A stretch of DNA of 64,000 nucleotides from Paraburkholderia polaris (GCF_012927345.1 NZ_JABBGJ010000019.1:62001-126000), one strand, 5' to 3'. Counted from the stretch's first letter, positions 17,077-26,302 are shown. Notes: generated from the letters alone by a model not told the origin. A program made the numbers and translations.

Positions 17077-17104
17077 TAAAGTTTTGATCATGGGTTGCCG
17101 TTAT
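17077..17104 (+). promoter_or_regulatory. Sigma-28 (FliA) promoter-like site for flgMN
   Basis: TAAAGTTT (perfect -35), 12 bases, then GCCGTTAT (6/8). The -10 ends 28 bases before the flgM GTG. Spacing is one base more than the usual 11. FlgM is transcribed by FliA in enteric bacteria, giving the known feedback loop. Confidence 0.7.
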
Positions 17105-17132
17105 CAGGATCAAATCGTTCAGGAAGCCAATC

Positions 17133-17486
17133 GTGAAAGTCGATTCCACAACCAATTCGAATCTGCCGACGTTGACAGACGCCGCGTCCCGCTCGCAGCA
17201 AGGCGACGCGACGACCGCGAACAGCAACGCGCAGAGTGCGGGCACGACCTCGCAGACCACCTCCAGCAGTGCGGGCGACGCCAGCGTCAGCCTGTCGGGT
17301 CTGTCGCAGCATCTGCGCAGCCTCGCGGCGTCCGGTTCGGCCGATATCGACACGGCCCATGTCGAGTCGATCAAAACGGCCATCAAGAACGGCTCGTTGA
17401 CGATCGATTCGAGCAAGATCGCCGACGGCGTGCTGAATACCGCGCGCGACCTGTTGCAAAGCAAAACCTCGTCGACCGGCAACTAA
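17133..17486 (+). CDS. flgM: FlgM, anti-sigma-28 factor
   Basis: 117 residues from GTG 17133, preceded by AGGAAG. The C-terminal part contains the FlgM sigma-binding helices: DTAHVESIKTAIKNGSLTID with SSKIADGVLNTARDLLQ. The N-terminal half is Ser/Thr/Gln-rich and likely disordered, as expected for a protein exported through the hook-basal body. FlgM holds FliA inactive until the hook is complete. fliA is encoded 1.5 kb away on the other strand. Confidence 0.95.
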   Translation: MKVDSTTNSNLPTLTDAASRSQQGDATTANSNAQSAGTTSQTTSSSAGDASVSLSGLSQHLRSLAASGSADIDTAHVESIKTAIKNGSLTIDSSKIADGVLNTARDLLQSKTSSTGN

Positions 17487-17580
17487 TCGACGCATCGAAG
17501 TACGGTGAATTGCCGGGCGGCATTCGACAAACCCGGCTCGCGAATCATGCGCGAGCCGTCGTGTTCAGCGAGTTGTTGAG

Positions 17581-18027
17581 ATGAAAGACGCCCTGCTTGC
17601 CACCCTCATCGAAGAATATTCGGCCGTCGAGGCGTTCGCCTCGATTCTGACGCTCGAGACCAAGGCACTGACCGCCTTGTCGCCGCTGGAGCTGCTGCCG
17701 CCGATCGTCGAGAAGAAAACCGAACTGATCGGCACGCTCGCCAGGCTCGAAGCCCAGCGCGACGCACTGCTCGCGGAAATGGGCTTTCCGGCCGGCTGGC
17801 CCGGCATGGAACTCGCGGCCAGCGCGGATACGCGGCTCGCCGAGCAATGGGCGCTGCTGCAAAAAGCCGCCGAGCGGGCGCGGCGCTTCAATACGAGCAA
17901 CGGTGAACTGATTCGCGTGCGGATGGACTACAACCAGCGCGCGCTGACGGCGCTGCAGGTAGCCGTGCCGCAGAAGGTCGGTTTCTACGGACCGGATGGG
18001 CGGATTCCGACGCGTCCGGCAGTTTGA
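17581..18027 (+). CDS. flgN: FlgN, export chaperone for FlgK and FlgL
   Basis: 148 residues. An N-terminal helical region (LLATLIEEYSAVEAFASILT), a central VEKKTELIGTLARLEAQRDA and a C-terminal helix with NGELIRVRMDYNQRALTAL fit FlgN, the chaperone that delivers FlgK and FlgL to the export apparatus. The C-terminal tail has KVGFYGPDGR, a common end in beta-proteobacterial FlgN. It follows flgM by 94 bases and is followed by a hairpin terminator. Confidence 0.92.
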   Translation: MKDALLATLIEEYSAVEAFASILTLETKALTALSPLELLPPIVEKKTELIGTLARLEAQRDALLAEMGFPAGWPGMELAASADTRLAEQWALLQKAAERARRFNTSNGELIRVRMDYNQRALTALQVAVPQKVGFYGPDGRIPTRPAV

Positions 18028-18137
18028 AGATTTCACTCGCGCGGCGCGTTTCGCGCGCTGACGCAGTTGAATAGATCGCTTTGAACAAGAAAAAATAAAG
18101 CCCCACGCTCCGAAAACGTGGGTTGGTCAGCAGTCTG

Positions 18138-18170
18138 GGGCTCGTCTTCGACGAGCCCTTTTTGTTTTTC
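18138..18170 (+). terminator. Rho-independent terminator after flgMN
   Basis: Stem GGGCTCGTC/GACGAGCCC with loop TTC (18138-18158), then TTTTTGTTTTT. A second small hairpin (CCCACG/CGTGGG, 18102-18122) lies just upstream. The rest of 18171-18386, up to hicA, shows no gene. Confidence 0.9.
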
Positions 18171-18386
18171 CCTCCCGCACCGCACAGGCGCCTAAGCCCT
18201 CCTCCAACGCGCGTTGGCCATCCGGCCAGGTAGCGCGGAATCCTCCGTCACGTTGAAATCACGGGTTCCCCCACTAAGGTTCTCCGCCGTCACGTGCAGC
18301 TTTTCGACGCTGCCTCAGACGAGTCAGGCGGAGCGTTATCCACTAGCGAGGTTGTGTAATCGTGTGTATGATCCGAGGAGTGCAAT

Positions 18387-18569
18387 ATGAACAGTGCCGA
18401 GATCGTCAAAGTGATTCAAGCGGATGGCTGGCGGCTGATCCGAATATCGGGCAGCCACCATCATTTTCGGCACGCGGTAAAAGCCGGTCTCGTGACCATC
18501 CCGCATCCGAAGAAAGATCTTCCGCCCGGCACACTGAACAGCATCTTGAAACAGGCAGGCCTGAAATGA
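18387..18569 (+). CDS. hicA: HicA-type mRNA interferase toxin
   Basis: 60 residues, the usual HicA size. The fold motif IQADGWRLIRISGSHHHFRH contains the catalytic-type His in GSHHHF, and VTIPHPKKDLPPGTLNSILK is the typical C-terminal half. HicA is a double-stranded-RNA-binding-domain toxin that cleaves mRNA and is neutralised by HicB. GAGGAG stands before the ATG. Its stop overlaps the hicB ATG (ATGA). The pair interrupts the flagellar island between flgN and fliA, which suggests later insertion. Confidence 0.94.
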   Translation: MNSAEIVKVIQADGWRLIRISGSHHHFRHAVKAGLVTIPHPKKDLPPGTLNSILKQAGLK

Positions 18570-18976
18570 AGAACCTGATTTTCCCGATCGCGATCGAGCC
18601 TGGTGACACGCACCATGCGTTCGGCGTGGTCGTCCCCGACATTCCGGGTTGTCATTCGGCGGGAGATTCGCTGGAAGAAGCCTACGCGAACGCGAAAGAA
18701 GCGATCGAGGCGCATCTGGATACACTGCTCGACGAAGGGTTACCGATTCCCGAGCGGCTGACGCTGGATGAGCATCGGCGTAATCCGGACTACGCGGGTT
18801 TTACTTGGGGTTTTGTCACCACACGGAATATTCCGGCGCTGAAAAAAGCGGTGCGCATCAATATCTCGCTGCCCGAAGCGCTGGTTCACGATATTGACGC
18901 GTATGCCCAGGCGCGCGGCATGTCGCGCTCAGCGTTTCTCGCGCTGGCCGCGGAGCATGAGATGGCGGACGCGTAA
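18566..18976 (+). CDS. hicB: HicB-type antitoxin
   Basis: 136 residues from ATG 18566, 4-base overlap with hicA. The N-terminal HicB fold (FGVVVPDIPGCHSAGDSLEE with AYANAKEAIEAHLDTLLDEG) binds the toxin. The C-terminal region with RINISLPEALVHDIDAYAQ and GMSRSAFLALAAEHE is a ribbon-helix-helix DNA-binding domain, so the complex probably represses its own promoter. Both partners look intact. Confidence 0.94.
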   Translation: MKNLIFPIAIEPGDTHHAFGVVVPDIPGCHSAGDSLEEAYANAKEAIEAHLDTLLDEGLPIPERLTLDEHRRNPDYAGFTWGFVTTRNIPALKKAVRINISLPEALVHDIDAYAQARGMSRSAFLALAAEHEMADA

Positions 18977-19027
18977 GAGAAGGCGGACGTTTTCGCGCAC
19001 CGCCGGTCAAACATCAATCGATCAAAC

Positions 19028-19762
19028 TCAAGTCGCCTCGGCGTTCGCCCAAGCCATCTCGCGCAGGCGCGTGCGCAAACGCGCCACGGCCTGGCTGTGC
19101 AACTGGCACACCCGCGATTCACTGACTTCCATTACCGCGCCAATTTCGCGCAGGTTCATGCCGCGCTCGTAGTACAGCGACATCAGCAGCTTCTCGCGCT
19201 CCGGCAGGCGGTCGATCGCCTCGATCAACGCCGAGCGCAGGCTGTCGTCCAGCAGCGCCGACAGCGGGTCCGAATGATCGACGCAGTAACGGTCAAGAAA
19301 CGGTTCGTCGTCAGCGGAACGGTCGAAGTCTTCGTAATAGATCAGTTGGCTGCCGTGCAGGTCCTGGAGCATCGACTGGTACTCGTCGAGCGGCATTTGC
19401 AGATGTTCGGCGATCTCCGTTTCGCTCGCCGAGCGGCCCAGATTCTGTTCAACCTTGTGCACGGCGGATTCGACTTCGCGCGACGTGCGCCGCAAGCTGC
19501 GCGGCAACCAGTCGTTGCTGCGCAATTCGTCAAGCATCGCGCCGCGAATCCGCTGACTGGCATAGGTCTCGAACTGCGCGCCCTGGTCTTCCTTGTAGCG
19601 GCTCGCCGCGTCCAGCAGTCCGATCATGCCGGCCTGGATCAGGTCGTCGAGATCGACGCTCGCCGGCATCTTGGCAACGAGCTGCAAGCCGAGGCGACGC
19701 ACCAGGGGCGCGTACTTCGTCAAAACATCGGCTTGGGAAATCTTTCCCTGAGCGTTATACAT
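19028..19762 (-). CDS. fliA: FliA, flagellar sigma factor (sigma-28)
   Basis: 244 residues from ATG 19762 (MYNAQGKISQADVLTKYAPL); the longer ORF reading is spurious. Region 2 shows DLDDLIQAGMIGLLDAASRY with FETYASQRIRGAMLDELRS. Region 4 has RLPEREKLLMSLYYERGMNL with the helix-turn-helix LREIGAVMEVSESRVCQLHS. FliA directs transcription of late flagellar, motor and chemotaxis genes. It is the last gene of flhBA-flhF-flhG-fliA, 28 bases after flhG. The matching sigma-28-like sites occur at flgM, fliC, motA, ycgR and flgK. Confidence 0.97.
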   Translation of the reverse strand: MYNAQGKISQADVLTKYAPLVRRLGLQLVAKMPASVDLDDLIQAGMIGLLDAASRYKEDQGAQFETYASQRIRGAMLDELRSNDWLPRSLRRTSREVESAVHKVEQNLGRSASETEIAEHLQMPLDEYQSMLQDLHGSQLIYYEDFDRSADDEPFLDRYCVDHSDPLSALLDDSLRSALIEAIDRLPEREKLLMSLYYERGMNLREIGAVMEVSESRVCQLHSQAVARLRTRLREMAWANAEAT

Positions 19763-19790
19763 CGTGCTCCCCTTGTCCTCGTGACGCCTC

Positions 19791-20660
19791 TTAGGCGTGC
19801 TGCGCGGACGGTTGGTCGGCGTGTTGCGCCGCTGTAACTGTCGCAGGCGCCATCCAGGGCGCTTGCGACGACATCGCTGGCCGCATCGGCCAGTACTGCA
19901 ATTCGGCGGCAAGATGCCGGAAGTCGCGCGCAGCCGGTGTCGACGGGAAGGCATCGACGACACACCGCGACAACTCCAGGGCGCGCGCCATCCGCGCATC
20001 GGCGGCAATGCAACCGGCGTCTTCCAGCGCCACCGTCAGGTAGCGACCTGCCACGCCGGCCAGGTTGGCAAAGGCGGTGCGCGCGTCTTCGACGCTCTGT
20101 ACGTGATTCACCAGCACGCGAAACTGCGCGGTGGCGTGTGCGTAGTGCAAACGCTTCATGCATGCATACGCGTCGGTGATCGCCTGCGCGGCCACCCGCG
20201 TGACGATCATCAGGTCGTGCGCCTGCATCGCGAGGGGCGACAGGTGGCCGTGCTGGTCGAGTTGCGCGTCGATCAGCACGATGTCGGCGGAGCCGCGCAA
20301 CACCACGCCGAGCTCAGCGGGCGCGTGACCTTCGCGGTTGTTGCTTGAGGCGGCCAGCACGGAGAAGCCAAGCGCGTGGCGCGCGGCGGCGTCGTCGAGC
20401 GTCATCTCGCCGCGCATCACCGCCGCAAAATTGCCCGCGCCGCGCATACCGCCGAGCATCGCGCTCACCGATTTCCCGCCGAGACACTCGTCGATCACCA
20501 GCACGTCCTTGCCCTGCTGCGCGAGCGCCGCGGCGAGGTTCACCACTGTCGTCGTAGCGCCGACGCCGGCCGATCCGCCGGTCACGGCAATCACGCGCGA
20601 GCCGCTTCTCGCCAACAAGCGCCGCAATCCTTCGGCCTGATCCGAGAAGAATTTATCCAA
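19791..20660 (-). CDS. flhG: FlhG (FleN/MotR), MinD-like flagellar number regulator with atypical P-loop
   Basis: 289 residues from TTG 20660 (GAGGT before it), overlapping flhF by 8 bases. The N-terminal SDQAEGLRRLLAR is the motif by which FlhG stimulates the FlhF GTPase. The MinD-like nucleotide site reads VTGGSAGVGATTTVVNLAAA: neither the signature Lys nor the Walker A Lys before TT is present. The Walker B-like VLVIDECLGG and an ATPase-like middle remain. FlhG normally limits flagellar number with FlhF. Loss of the P-loop lysine suggests it may not hydrolyse ATP in the usual way. Confidence 0.9.
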   Translation of the reverse strand: MDKFFSDQAEGLRRLLARSGSRVIAVTGGSAGVGATTTVVNLAAALAQQGKDVLVIDECLGGKSVSAMLGGMRGAGNFAAVMRGEMTLDDAAARHALGFSVLAASSNNREGHAPAELGVVLRGSADIVLIDAQLDQHGHLSPLAMQAHDLMIVTRVAAQAITDAYACMKRLHYAHATAQFRVLVNHVQSVEDARTAFANLAGVAGRYLTVALEDAGCIAADARMARALELSRCVVDAFPSTPAARDFRHLAAELQYWPMRPAMSSQAPWMAPATVTAAQHADQPSAQHA

Positions 20661-22629
20661 AGCGGACCTCGTGCAGTTCAGCCGTCGACCGTGCGGACAG
20701 CGCGGACAGCAACGCCGGAATGTCGTCGTCGTGCGGCACGAACGGAGAGTTGTCGCGCGGAATGCAGAACGCGCTCTTGATCAGGAATTTCTTCGTTCCG
20801 ACGTACAGGTTTTCCGGCACCTTCTGACCGGTCGACACGTAGTGCACCGGCAGCTTGTAGCGAATCACCGTATCGAGCACGCCGCCCAGATTGGTGGCTT
20901 CGTCGAGCTTGGTCAGGATGCAGCCGGCGAGCGGCTGTTGATCCGGTGCGCGTTGATAGGCCTGCACCACTTCGTTCAGCGTATCGCCGTGGCTCGTCGC
21001 GTTGAGCAGCAAGAGACGCTGCACCGGCTGGCCGGCGCGGCACAGCATCGCGATCTGGTCGGAGACGAGGCGGTCGCGCTGGCTCATGCCGATCGTGTCG
21101 ATCAACACGATGTGCTTGTTGCGCAGTTCGGAGAGCGCGAGCTGCAAATCGGCGCCGTCTTTCACCGCGTGAACCGACACGCCGAGAATCTTGCCGAAGA
21201 TGCGCAGTTGTTCGTGGCCGCCGATCCGGTAGCTGTCGGTGGTGAGGAGCGCCACCTTGCTGGCGCCGAAGCGCATCACGCAGCGCGCGGCGAGCTTGGC
21301 GGTGGTCGTGGTCTTGCCCACGCCCGTCGGGCCCATCAGCGCGAACACGCCGCCGCGCTCCATCAACGCGTCTTCGTCTTCCATCACCGGCAGGTTCGAT
21401 TCGAGCACCGAACGCACCCACTCCATGCCGCCTTCCATGTTGTCGACGTCGTCGGGCAGGTTGTCGACCATCATCTGCACGAGTTGCGCGGAGAAACCGG
21501 CGGCGAACAGGTGCTTGGTGAGCGCGGCGCGCGCCGGGCTGCGGCGCTGGCGATCGCCCCACAACAGGCCGGCGAAGTGTTCTTCCATCATTCCACGCAT
21601 CGACGACAATTCGCTCATCACGGTGTCGTTGACGACCTGCTCCATGCGCGCCTTGATCGCTTCGGCGACCGAAGCAGGGGTGCGGGCGTCGTCGCCGGTG
21701 GGCAGCGGCGGTGCAACTTTCTGAGCGGCGCGGCGCGCAGCGAGTTGCGCGGCTTCGCGGGCCCACTCGGGCGTATCGGTGTGCGGCACGGCCGGTTGGG
21801 CGGCGGCCTGTTGCGAGGTCTGCGAGGCCGCTTGTGCGGCGGGTTCGACTGTGGCGCCGAGGCCCTTGGCCATTGCGGCGGCCGGTGTCATCGCGGCGGG
21901 GCGCGCGCTGTACGCGCCTTGCTGCTGCTGGTCGGCCGCGATGCGGCGCGCGTGATCGATCAGCCAGGGATTCGATTCGGCCATCGTGCGCGACACATCA
22001 GCCGCAGGCGCGGCGGACGCTGCCGGCACACCGGCGGCTTTGAGCAGATCCGCACGGATGTCTTCGGTGAGACGCGTCGCCGCAGCACGAGCGCTGGGTT
22101 GCTCGATGCTGATTGCTTGGGACAGCGACGCTGCGGCGGGTGCGGCGGGTGCGGCCAGCGTTGCTTTAGGCGCGTTCGGCAGCGCGGCCTTCGGCGCTGC
22201 GGGGACTGCGGGCTTCGCGGCTGAGCCTGAAGCCGCACTACCGGCGTTCGCGGCGTTCGCGGCGTTCGCGACGTTCGGCGTCATGTTCTCGGCGCCCGCT
22301 TCCGGGCTTGCGCCGAACACGGACGAGAACACGTCGGGCATGCCACTCGCATACGGATTCGCTTGCATCGTCGGTTTAGCACGCGGTGCGGCGAGCGCGG
22401 GCTGCTGTGCGGCCATTGCATTCATCGGCGCGGCCAACGCTGCGCCTGCGCTGCCGCGCGGCGCCTTCGGCGTGATGGCGGCGAGGTCGCTGTCGGCCAG
22501 CGCGACGATCTCGACGCTGCCGTCGTCCATCGTGCGATTGGACAAAACGACGGCATCCGGGCCCAAGGCTTCGCGCACAAGACGCAGAGCATCGCGACTG
22601 GTAGCGCCGACAAATTTACGAATGTTCAA
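20653..22629 (-). CDS. flhF: FlhF, SRP-type GTPase placing flagella
   Basis: 658 residues from a TTG start (MNIRKFVGATSRDALRLVRE), with GGGGG upstream. The conserved N-terminal B region is followed by a long Ala/Pro-rich linker (about 70-310). The C-terminal NG domain has the P-loop GPTGVGKTTTTAKLAARC (about 400-417), TTDSYRIGGHEQLRIFGKIL, IDTIGMSQRD and LTKLDEATNLGGVLD. FlhF, related to Ffh and FtsY, sets the site and number of flagella with FlhG. E. coli lacks it, so its presence points to polar or otherwise restricted flagella. The linker is longer than in most family members. Confidence 0.96.
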   Translation of the reverse strand: MNIRKFVGATSRDALRLVREALGPDAVVLSNRTMDDGSVEIVALADSDLAAITPKAPRGSAGAALAAPMNAMAAQQPALAAPRAKPTMQANPYASGMPDVFSSVFGASPEAGAENMTPNVANAANAANAGSAASGSAAKPAVPAAPKAALPNAPKATLAAPAAPAAASLSQAISIEQPSARAAATRLTEDIRADLLKAAGVPAASAAPAADVSRTMAESNPWLIDHARRIAADQQQQGAYSARPAAMTPAAAMAKGLGATVEPAAQAASQTSQQAAAQPAVPHTDTPEWAREAAQLAARRAAQKVAPPLPTGDDARTPASVAEAIKARMEQVVNDTVMSELSSMRGMMEEHFAGLLWGDRQRRSPARAALTKHLFAAGFSAQLVQMMVDNLPDDVDNMEGGMEWVRSVLESNLPVMEDEDALMERGGVFALMGPTGVGKTTTTAKLAARCVMRFGASKVALLTTDSYRIGGHEQLRIFGKILGVSVHAVKDGADLQLALSELRNKHIVLIDTIGMSQRDRLVSDQIAMLCRAGQPVQRLLLLNATSHGDTLNEVVQAYQRAPDQQPLAGCILTKLDEATNLGGVLDTVIRYKLPVHYVSTGQKVPENLYVGTKKFLIKSAFCIPRDNSPFVPHDDDIPALLSALSARSTAELHEVRFG

Positions 22630-22891
22630 GCTGGACCCCCGATGTGCTAAACGGACTTACGGACTAACGGACCGGCAACATACCGCTTCCCATTGAGATC
22701 ATTATTGCGAAACCCGTCGAGTGACGATCGATGGATAAAGACCGTTAAAGGTGGGCAATTCGGGCGATGGAAACGCACTTCGATTCACACGCACGACGGT
22801 TTGAAACAGGCGCCTCGTTGGCGTCCGACGGCGCTTTCGCGGACGCAGCATGATCTCCGCCACCTGCTTGCGACACGAAAAGTCAGGCGCC

Positions 22892-22922
22892 GAAATGAAA
22901 ACCGGCGCTCGAGGAGCGCCGG
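22892..22922 (-). terminator. Hairpin with T run after flhA on the minus strand
   Basis: Arms CCGGCGCTC (22902-22910) and GAGCGCCGG (22914-22922) pair fully around a 3-base loop. Read on the minus strand it is followed by TTTTCATTT. It lies 58 bases after the flhA stop, so flhF probably has its own promoter in the rest of the 350-base gap 22630-22979. Confidence 0.75.
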
Positions 22923-22979
22923 CGGAAACCATCGGTCTGGAACAACTGCGGCTAACTGTCAGGTATAACCGCGCTGGGT

Positions 22980-25082
22980 TTAGCCATGCGTTCCGATCAG
23001 ATTCACCACTTTGATATTGCGCGTATCCGGCACTTCCGCGTACGACAGCACCTTCAACTGCGGCAGGCTGCGGCGCAGGAACCGCGCAAGCATGGGCCGT
23101 AACGCATGCTGCACCAGCAGCACCGGCGCGAGCCCAAGGTTCTGCTGACGCGTCATCGCCTTCTGCGTTTCGTTCAGCAGCGTATGCGCGAGGCCCGGTT
23201 CGAGGCCCGGGTTGGTGCCTGTAGAAAGCGCCTGCGACAACACCCGCTCCAGATTTGGATCGAGGCCCATCACCTGCATATCGCCCACGCCCGGGAACCA
23301 CTGCTGCGTAATCGCGCGGCCCAGCGCGAGCCGCACAGCGGCGGTGAGATCGTGCGCGTCGGTGACCTTCGGCGCGTGTTCGGACAGCGCTTCGAGAATC
23401 GTGCGCATGTCGCGGATCGGTACACCTTCTTCCAGCAGGTTTTGCAGCACCTTTTGCAGGGTGGTGAGCGACAGCGACTTCGGCACCAGATCCTCGACCA
23501 GCGACGGCGTGTCCTTCTGCATCCGCTCCACCAGCGCCTGCACTTCGCGGCGGCCGAGCAGTTCGGACGCATGCGTGACCACCAGGTGATTCAGGTGCGT
23601 CGCCACCACCGTGCTCGAATCGACCACCGTGTAGCCGTACACCTGCGCCTGTTCGCGCAGATTCGTATCGATCCAGATGGCCGGCAAGCCGAACGCCGGA
23701 TCTTGGGTCGGTGTGCCCGGCAGCGCGGCGGACACCTGCCCCGGATTGATCGCCAGCCACTGCCCCGGATACGCTTCGCCGACGCCCACTTCGACGCCCT
23801 TCAGCGCGATCCGGTAACCGTTCGGCCGTAATTCGAGGTTGTCGCGGATATGGATCACCGGCGGCAGGAAACCGATCTCCTGCGCGAACTTCTTGCGGAT
23901 GCTCTTGATCCGTTTGAGCAGCTCGCCGTCCGAGTTATTGTCGACGAGCGGAATCAGCCGGTAGCCGACTTCGAGACCGAGCATGTCGATCATCGTTACG
24001 TCGTCCCAGCTGGCTTCGGTGTTTTCCACCGGGGCCATCGCGGCCGGTGCGACGTCGACCAGCGTCGCGCTGGTCTTGCGGTCCTCGCTGCGCTTTTTCA
24101 TCGTACGGCCGAGTTGAATCAGACCGCCGCCGAGCAGCAGAAACGCGAAGTGCGGCATGCCCGGAATCATGCCCATCAGCACGAGAATGCAGCCGGTGAT
24201 CACCAGCACGCGCGGGTTCGTGAAGAGCTGGCCGGTCAGCTGCGTGCCGATGTCTTCGTTGGTCGCGACGCGCGAGACGATCACACCGGCCGCCGTCGAA
24301 ATCACCAGCGACGGGATCTGTGCGACGAGGCCGTCACCGATCGTCAGCAGCGTGTAGGTCTTGCCCGCGGACGCGAAGTCCATGCCGTGCTGTACCATCC
24401 CGACGATCAGCCCGCCGACGATGTTGATCACCATGATCAGCAAGCCGGCGATCGCATCGCCGCGCACGAACTTGCTGGCACCGTCCATCGAACCGTAGAA
24501 CTCGGCTTCCTGCGAGACTTCCAGACGGCGCTTGCGAGCCTGATCTTCGTTGATGAGGCCGGCGTTCAGATCGGCGTCGATCGCCATCTGCTTGCCGGGC
24601 ATCGCATCGAGCGTGAAGCGCGCGGACACTTCCGCGATCCGCCCCGCACCCTTGGTGATCACCATGAAGTTGATGACCATCAAAATGACAAAGACGACGA
24701 TACCGACCGCGAAGTTGCCGCCCACGAGGAAGTGGCCGAACGACTCGATCACCTGGCCCGCTGCGTCCGGGCCGGTATGGCCTTCGAGCAACACGACGCG
24801 CGTGGACGCGACGTTCAGCGACAGGCGCAGCAAGGTCGAAAACAGCAGCACGCTTGGGAAAGCGGCGAAGTCGAGCGGTTTCATCGTGTACATGCTGACG
24901 AGCAGCACCATCACGGAAAGCGCGATATTGAAGGTGAACAGCAGATCCAGCAGAAACGGCGGCAACGGCAGAATCATCATGCCGAGGATCATGCAGATCA
25001 GCACCGGCCCGGCGAGGGCGCGCAAATTGGTGCCGCTCAAGGCATCCGGCCGTCGGGACAGGAATCCGGCGCGAGCGTTCAT
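22980..25082 (-). CDS. flhA: FlhA, flagellar type III export platform protein
   Basis: 700 residues. The first about 330 residues hold eight hydrophobic segments with the FHIPEP-type cytoplasmic loop region (GAGRIAEVSARFTLDAMPGK, then INEDQARKRRLEVSQEAEFY and GSMDGASKFVRGDAIAGLL). The C-terminal cytoplasmic domain includes VDSSTVVATHLNHLVVTHAS and LLEEGVPIRDMRTILEAL. FlhA forms the nonameric export ring that receives chaperone-substrate complexes. It overlaps flhB by 4 bases, so the two are translationally coupled. Confidence 0.98.
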   Translation of the reverse strand: MNARAGFLSRRPDALSGTNLRALAGPVLICMILGMMILPLPPFLLDLLFTFNIALSVMVLLVSMYTMKPLDFAAFPSVLLFSTLLRLSLNVASTRVVLLEGHTGPDAAGQVIESFGHFLVGGNFAVGIVVFVILMVINFMVITKGAGRIAEVSARFTLDAMPGKQMAIDADLNAGLINEDQARKRRLEVSQEAEFYGSMDGASKFVRGDAIAGLLIMVINIVGGLIVGMVQHGMDFASAGKTYTLLTIGDGLVAQIPSLVISTAAGVIVSRVATNEDIGTQLTGQLFTNPRVLVITGCILVLMGMIPGMPHFAFLLLGGGLIQLGRTMKKRSEDRKTSATLVDVAPAAMAPVENTEASWDDVTMIDMLGLEVGYRLIPLVDNNSDGELLKRIKSIRKKFAQEIGFLPPVIHIRDNLELRPNGYRIALKGVEVGVGEAYPGQWLAINPGQVSAALPGTPTQDPAFGLPAIWIDTNLREQAQVYGYTVVDSSTVVATHLNHLVVTHASELLGRREVQALVERMQKDTPSLVEDLVPKSLSLTTLQKVLQNLLEEGVPIRDMRTILEALSEHAPKVTDAHDLTAAVRLALGRAITQQWFPGVGDMQVMGLDPNLERVLSQALSTGTNPGLEPGLAHTLLNETQKAMTRQQNLGLAPVLLVQHALRPMLARFLRRSLPQLKVLSYAEVPDTRNIKVVNLIGTHG

Positions 25083-26302
25083 GCGGAGGCTCCTGAAGCG
25101 TCGTCGTTATCTGGCGTATTGGCAGAGTTAAGCGTGTCGGCGGCTTCCTGCTCGGCTTCATCGTCCGGCACGCCGCCCTTGTCGAGCTCCGCCGGCACGT
25201 CGAACTCGGTCGGTGCGACCGGCGCGACACCGCCTTCGGTGTTGAAACGCCGCAACTGATACACCCACGCGAGCACTTCGGCGACCGCACCGTAGAGGGG
25301 GCCGGGAATCTCGCGGTTCAGTTCGACGTTGTGATACAGCGCACGCGCGAGCGGCGGCGCTTCCAGCAGCGGCACGTTGTTTTCGGCGGCGATTTCGCGG
25401 ATCCGCGCGGCCACCAGGTTCACGCCCTTGGCGACCACCTTTGGCGCGCGCATCTCGCCGTCGGTGTATTGCAGCGCGACGGCGAAGTGCGTCGGGTTGG
25501 TCACCACCACGTCGGCCTTCGGCACCTGGGTCATCATGCGGCGGCGGGCAATGGCGCGCTGTTGCTGGCGAATCCGGCCTTTGACGTGCGGATCGCCTTC
25601 GCTTTCGCGGTGTTCGCGCTTCACTTCTTCCTTCGTCATGCGCAGTTTCTTGTGGAACTGCCAGAGTTGATACGGGACATCGAGCGCGGCCACGACGAAC
25701 ATGCCCGCCACCGTCATGCCGCAGCACACCGCGATCAGATGCACGGTGTTGGCGAGCGCCAGTTGCAACGGCTGGGTCGCCAGCGCGAGAATTTCCTCGC
25801 GGCGATTCCAGATCGCCGAGCCGCCAATGCCGCCCACCACGAGCGTCTTCGCGAGCGACATGCCGAGCTGGATCGGCCCGTTGATCGAGAACATCTTGCC
25901 GAGCCCTTCGATCGGATTGAGCCGGTTGAACTTGGGTTCAAGGCCTTTCGAAGACAACTGCCAGCCGCCCAGCGCCATTGGCGCGAGCAGGGCGGCGGCG
26001 CCGGTGAAGGCGAGAACCGGCAGCAGCGCGTACAGGCCTTCGCGGCTCGCAGCGCCCGCGCCGATCATCATGCGGCGGGTTTCGAACACCGTGGCGTGAT
26101 CGAACGTGAAGGACGCCCGCAGCATGTCCTGCAAACGCTGGCCGATACTGCTGGACATACCCCATACGCCGAAGAATCCCGCTGCCAGCAGCGCAAACGT
26201 CGACAGCTCCCGCGAACGCACGATCTGCCCTTCCTCGCGCGCCTTTTGCAGGCGCCGGGGAGTGGCTGATTCGGTTTTTTCGAGGTCGCTATCCTCTGCC
26301 AC
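25079..26302 (-). CDS. flhB: FlhB, export switch protein
   Basis: 407 residues from GTG 26302 (GGAGAG before it), giving MAEDSDLEKTESATPRRLQK, the typical FlhB start; upstream codons in the same frame are not likely to be used. Four hydrophobic segments follow between residues about 30 and 215. The cytoplasmic domain carries VVTNPTHFAVAL, in which the NPTH loop is the autocleavage site that switches export from rod/hook to filament proteins. The acidic C-terminal tail (DKGGVPDDEAEQEAADTLN) is longer than in E. coli. It heads flhB-flhA. Confidence 0.97.
   Translation of the reverse strand: MAEDSDLEKTESATPRRLQKAREEGQIVRSRELSTFALLAAGFFGVWGMSSSIGQRLQDMLRASFTFDHATVFETRRMMIGAGAASREGLYALLPVLAFTGAAALLAPMALGGWQLSSKGLEPKFNRLNPIEGLGKMFSINGPIQLGMSLAKTLVVGGIGGSAIWNRREEILALATQPLQLALANTVHLIAVCCGMTVAGMFVVAALDVPYQLWQFHKKLRMTKEEVKREHRESEGDPHVKGRIRQQQRAIARRRMMTQVPKADVVVTNPTHFAVALQYTDGEMRAPKVVAKGVNLVAARIREIAAENNVPLLEAPPLARALYHNVELNREIPGPLYGAVAEVLAWVYQLRRFNTEGGVAPVAPTEFDVPAELDKGGVPDDEAEQEAADTLNSANTPDNDDASGASA

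Noticed and set aside
20671..22224. 517-codon plus-strand frame opposite flhF
   Set aside because: Codon-bias shadow with His/Arg-rich low-complexity product; flhF motifs are on the other strand.
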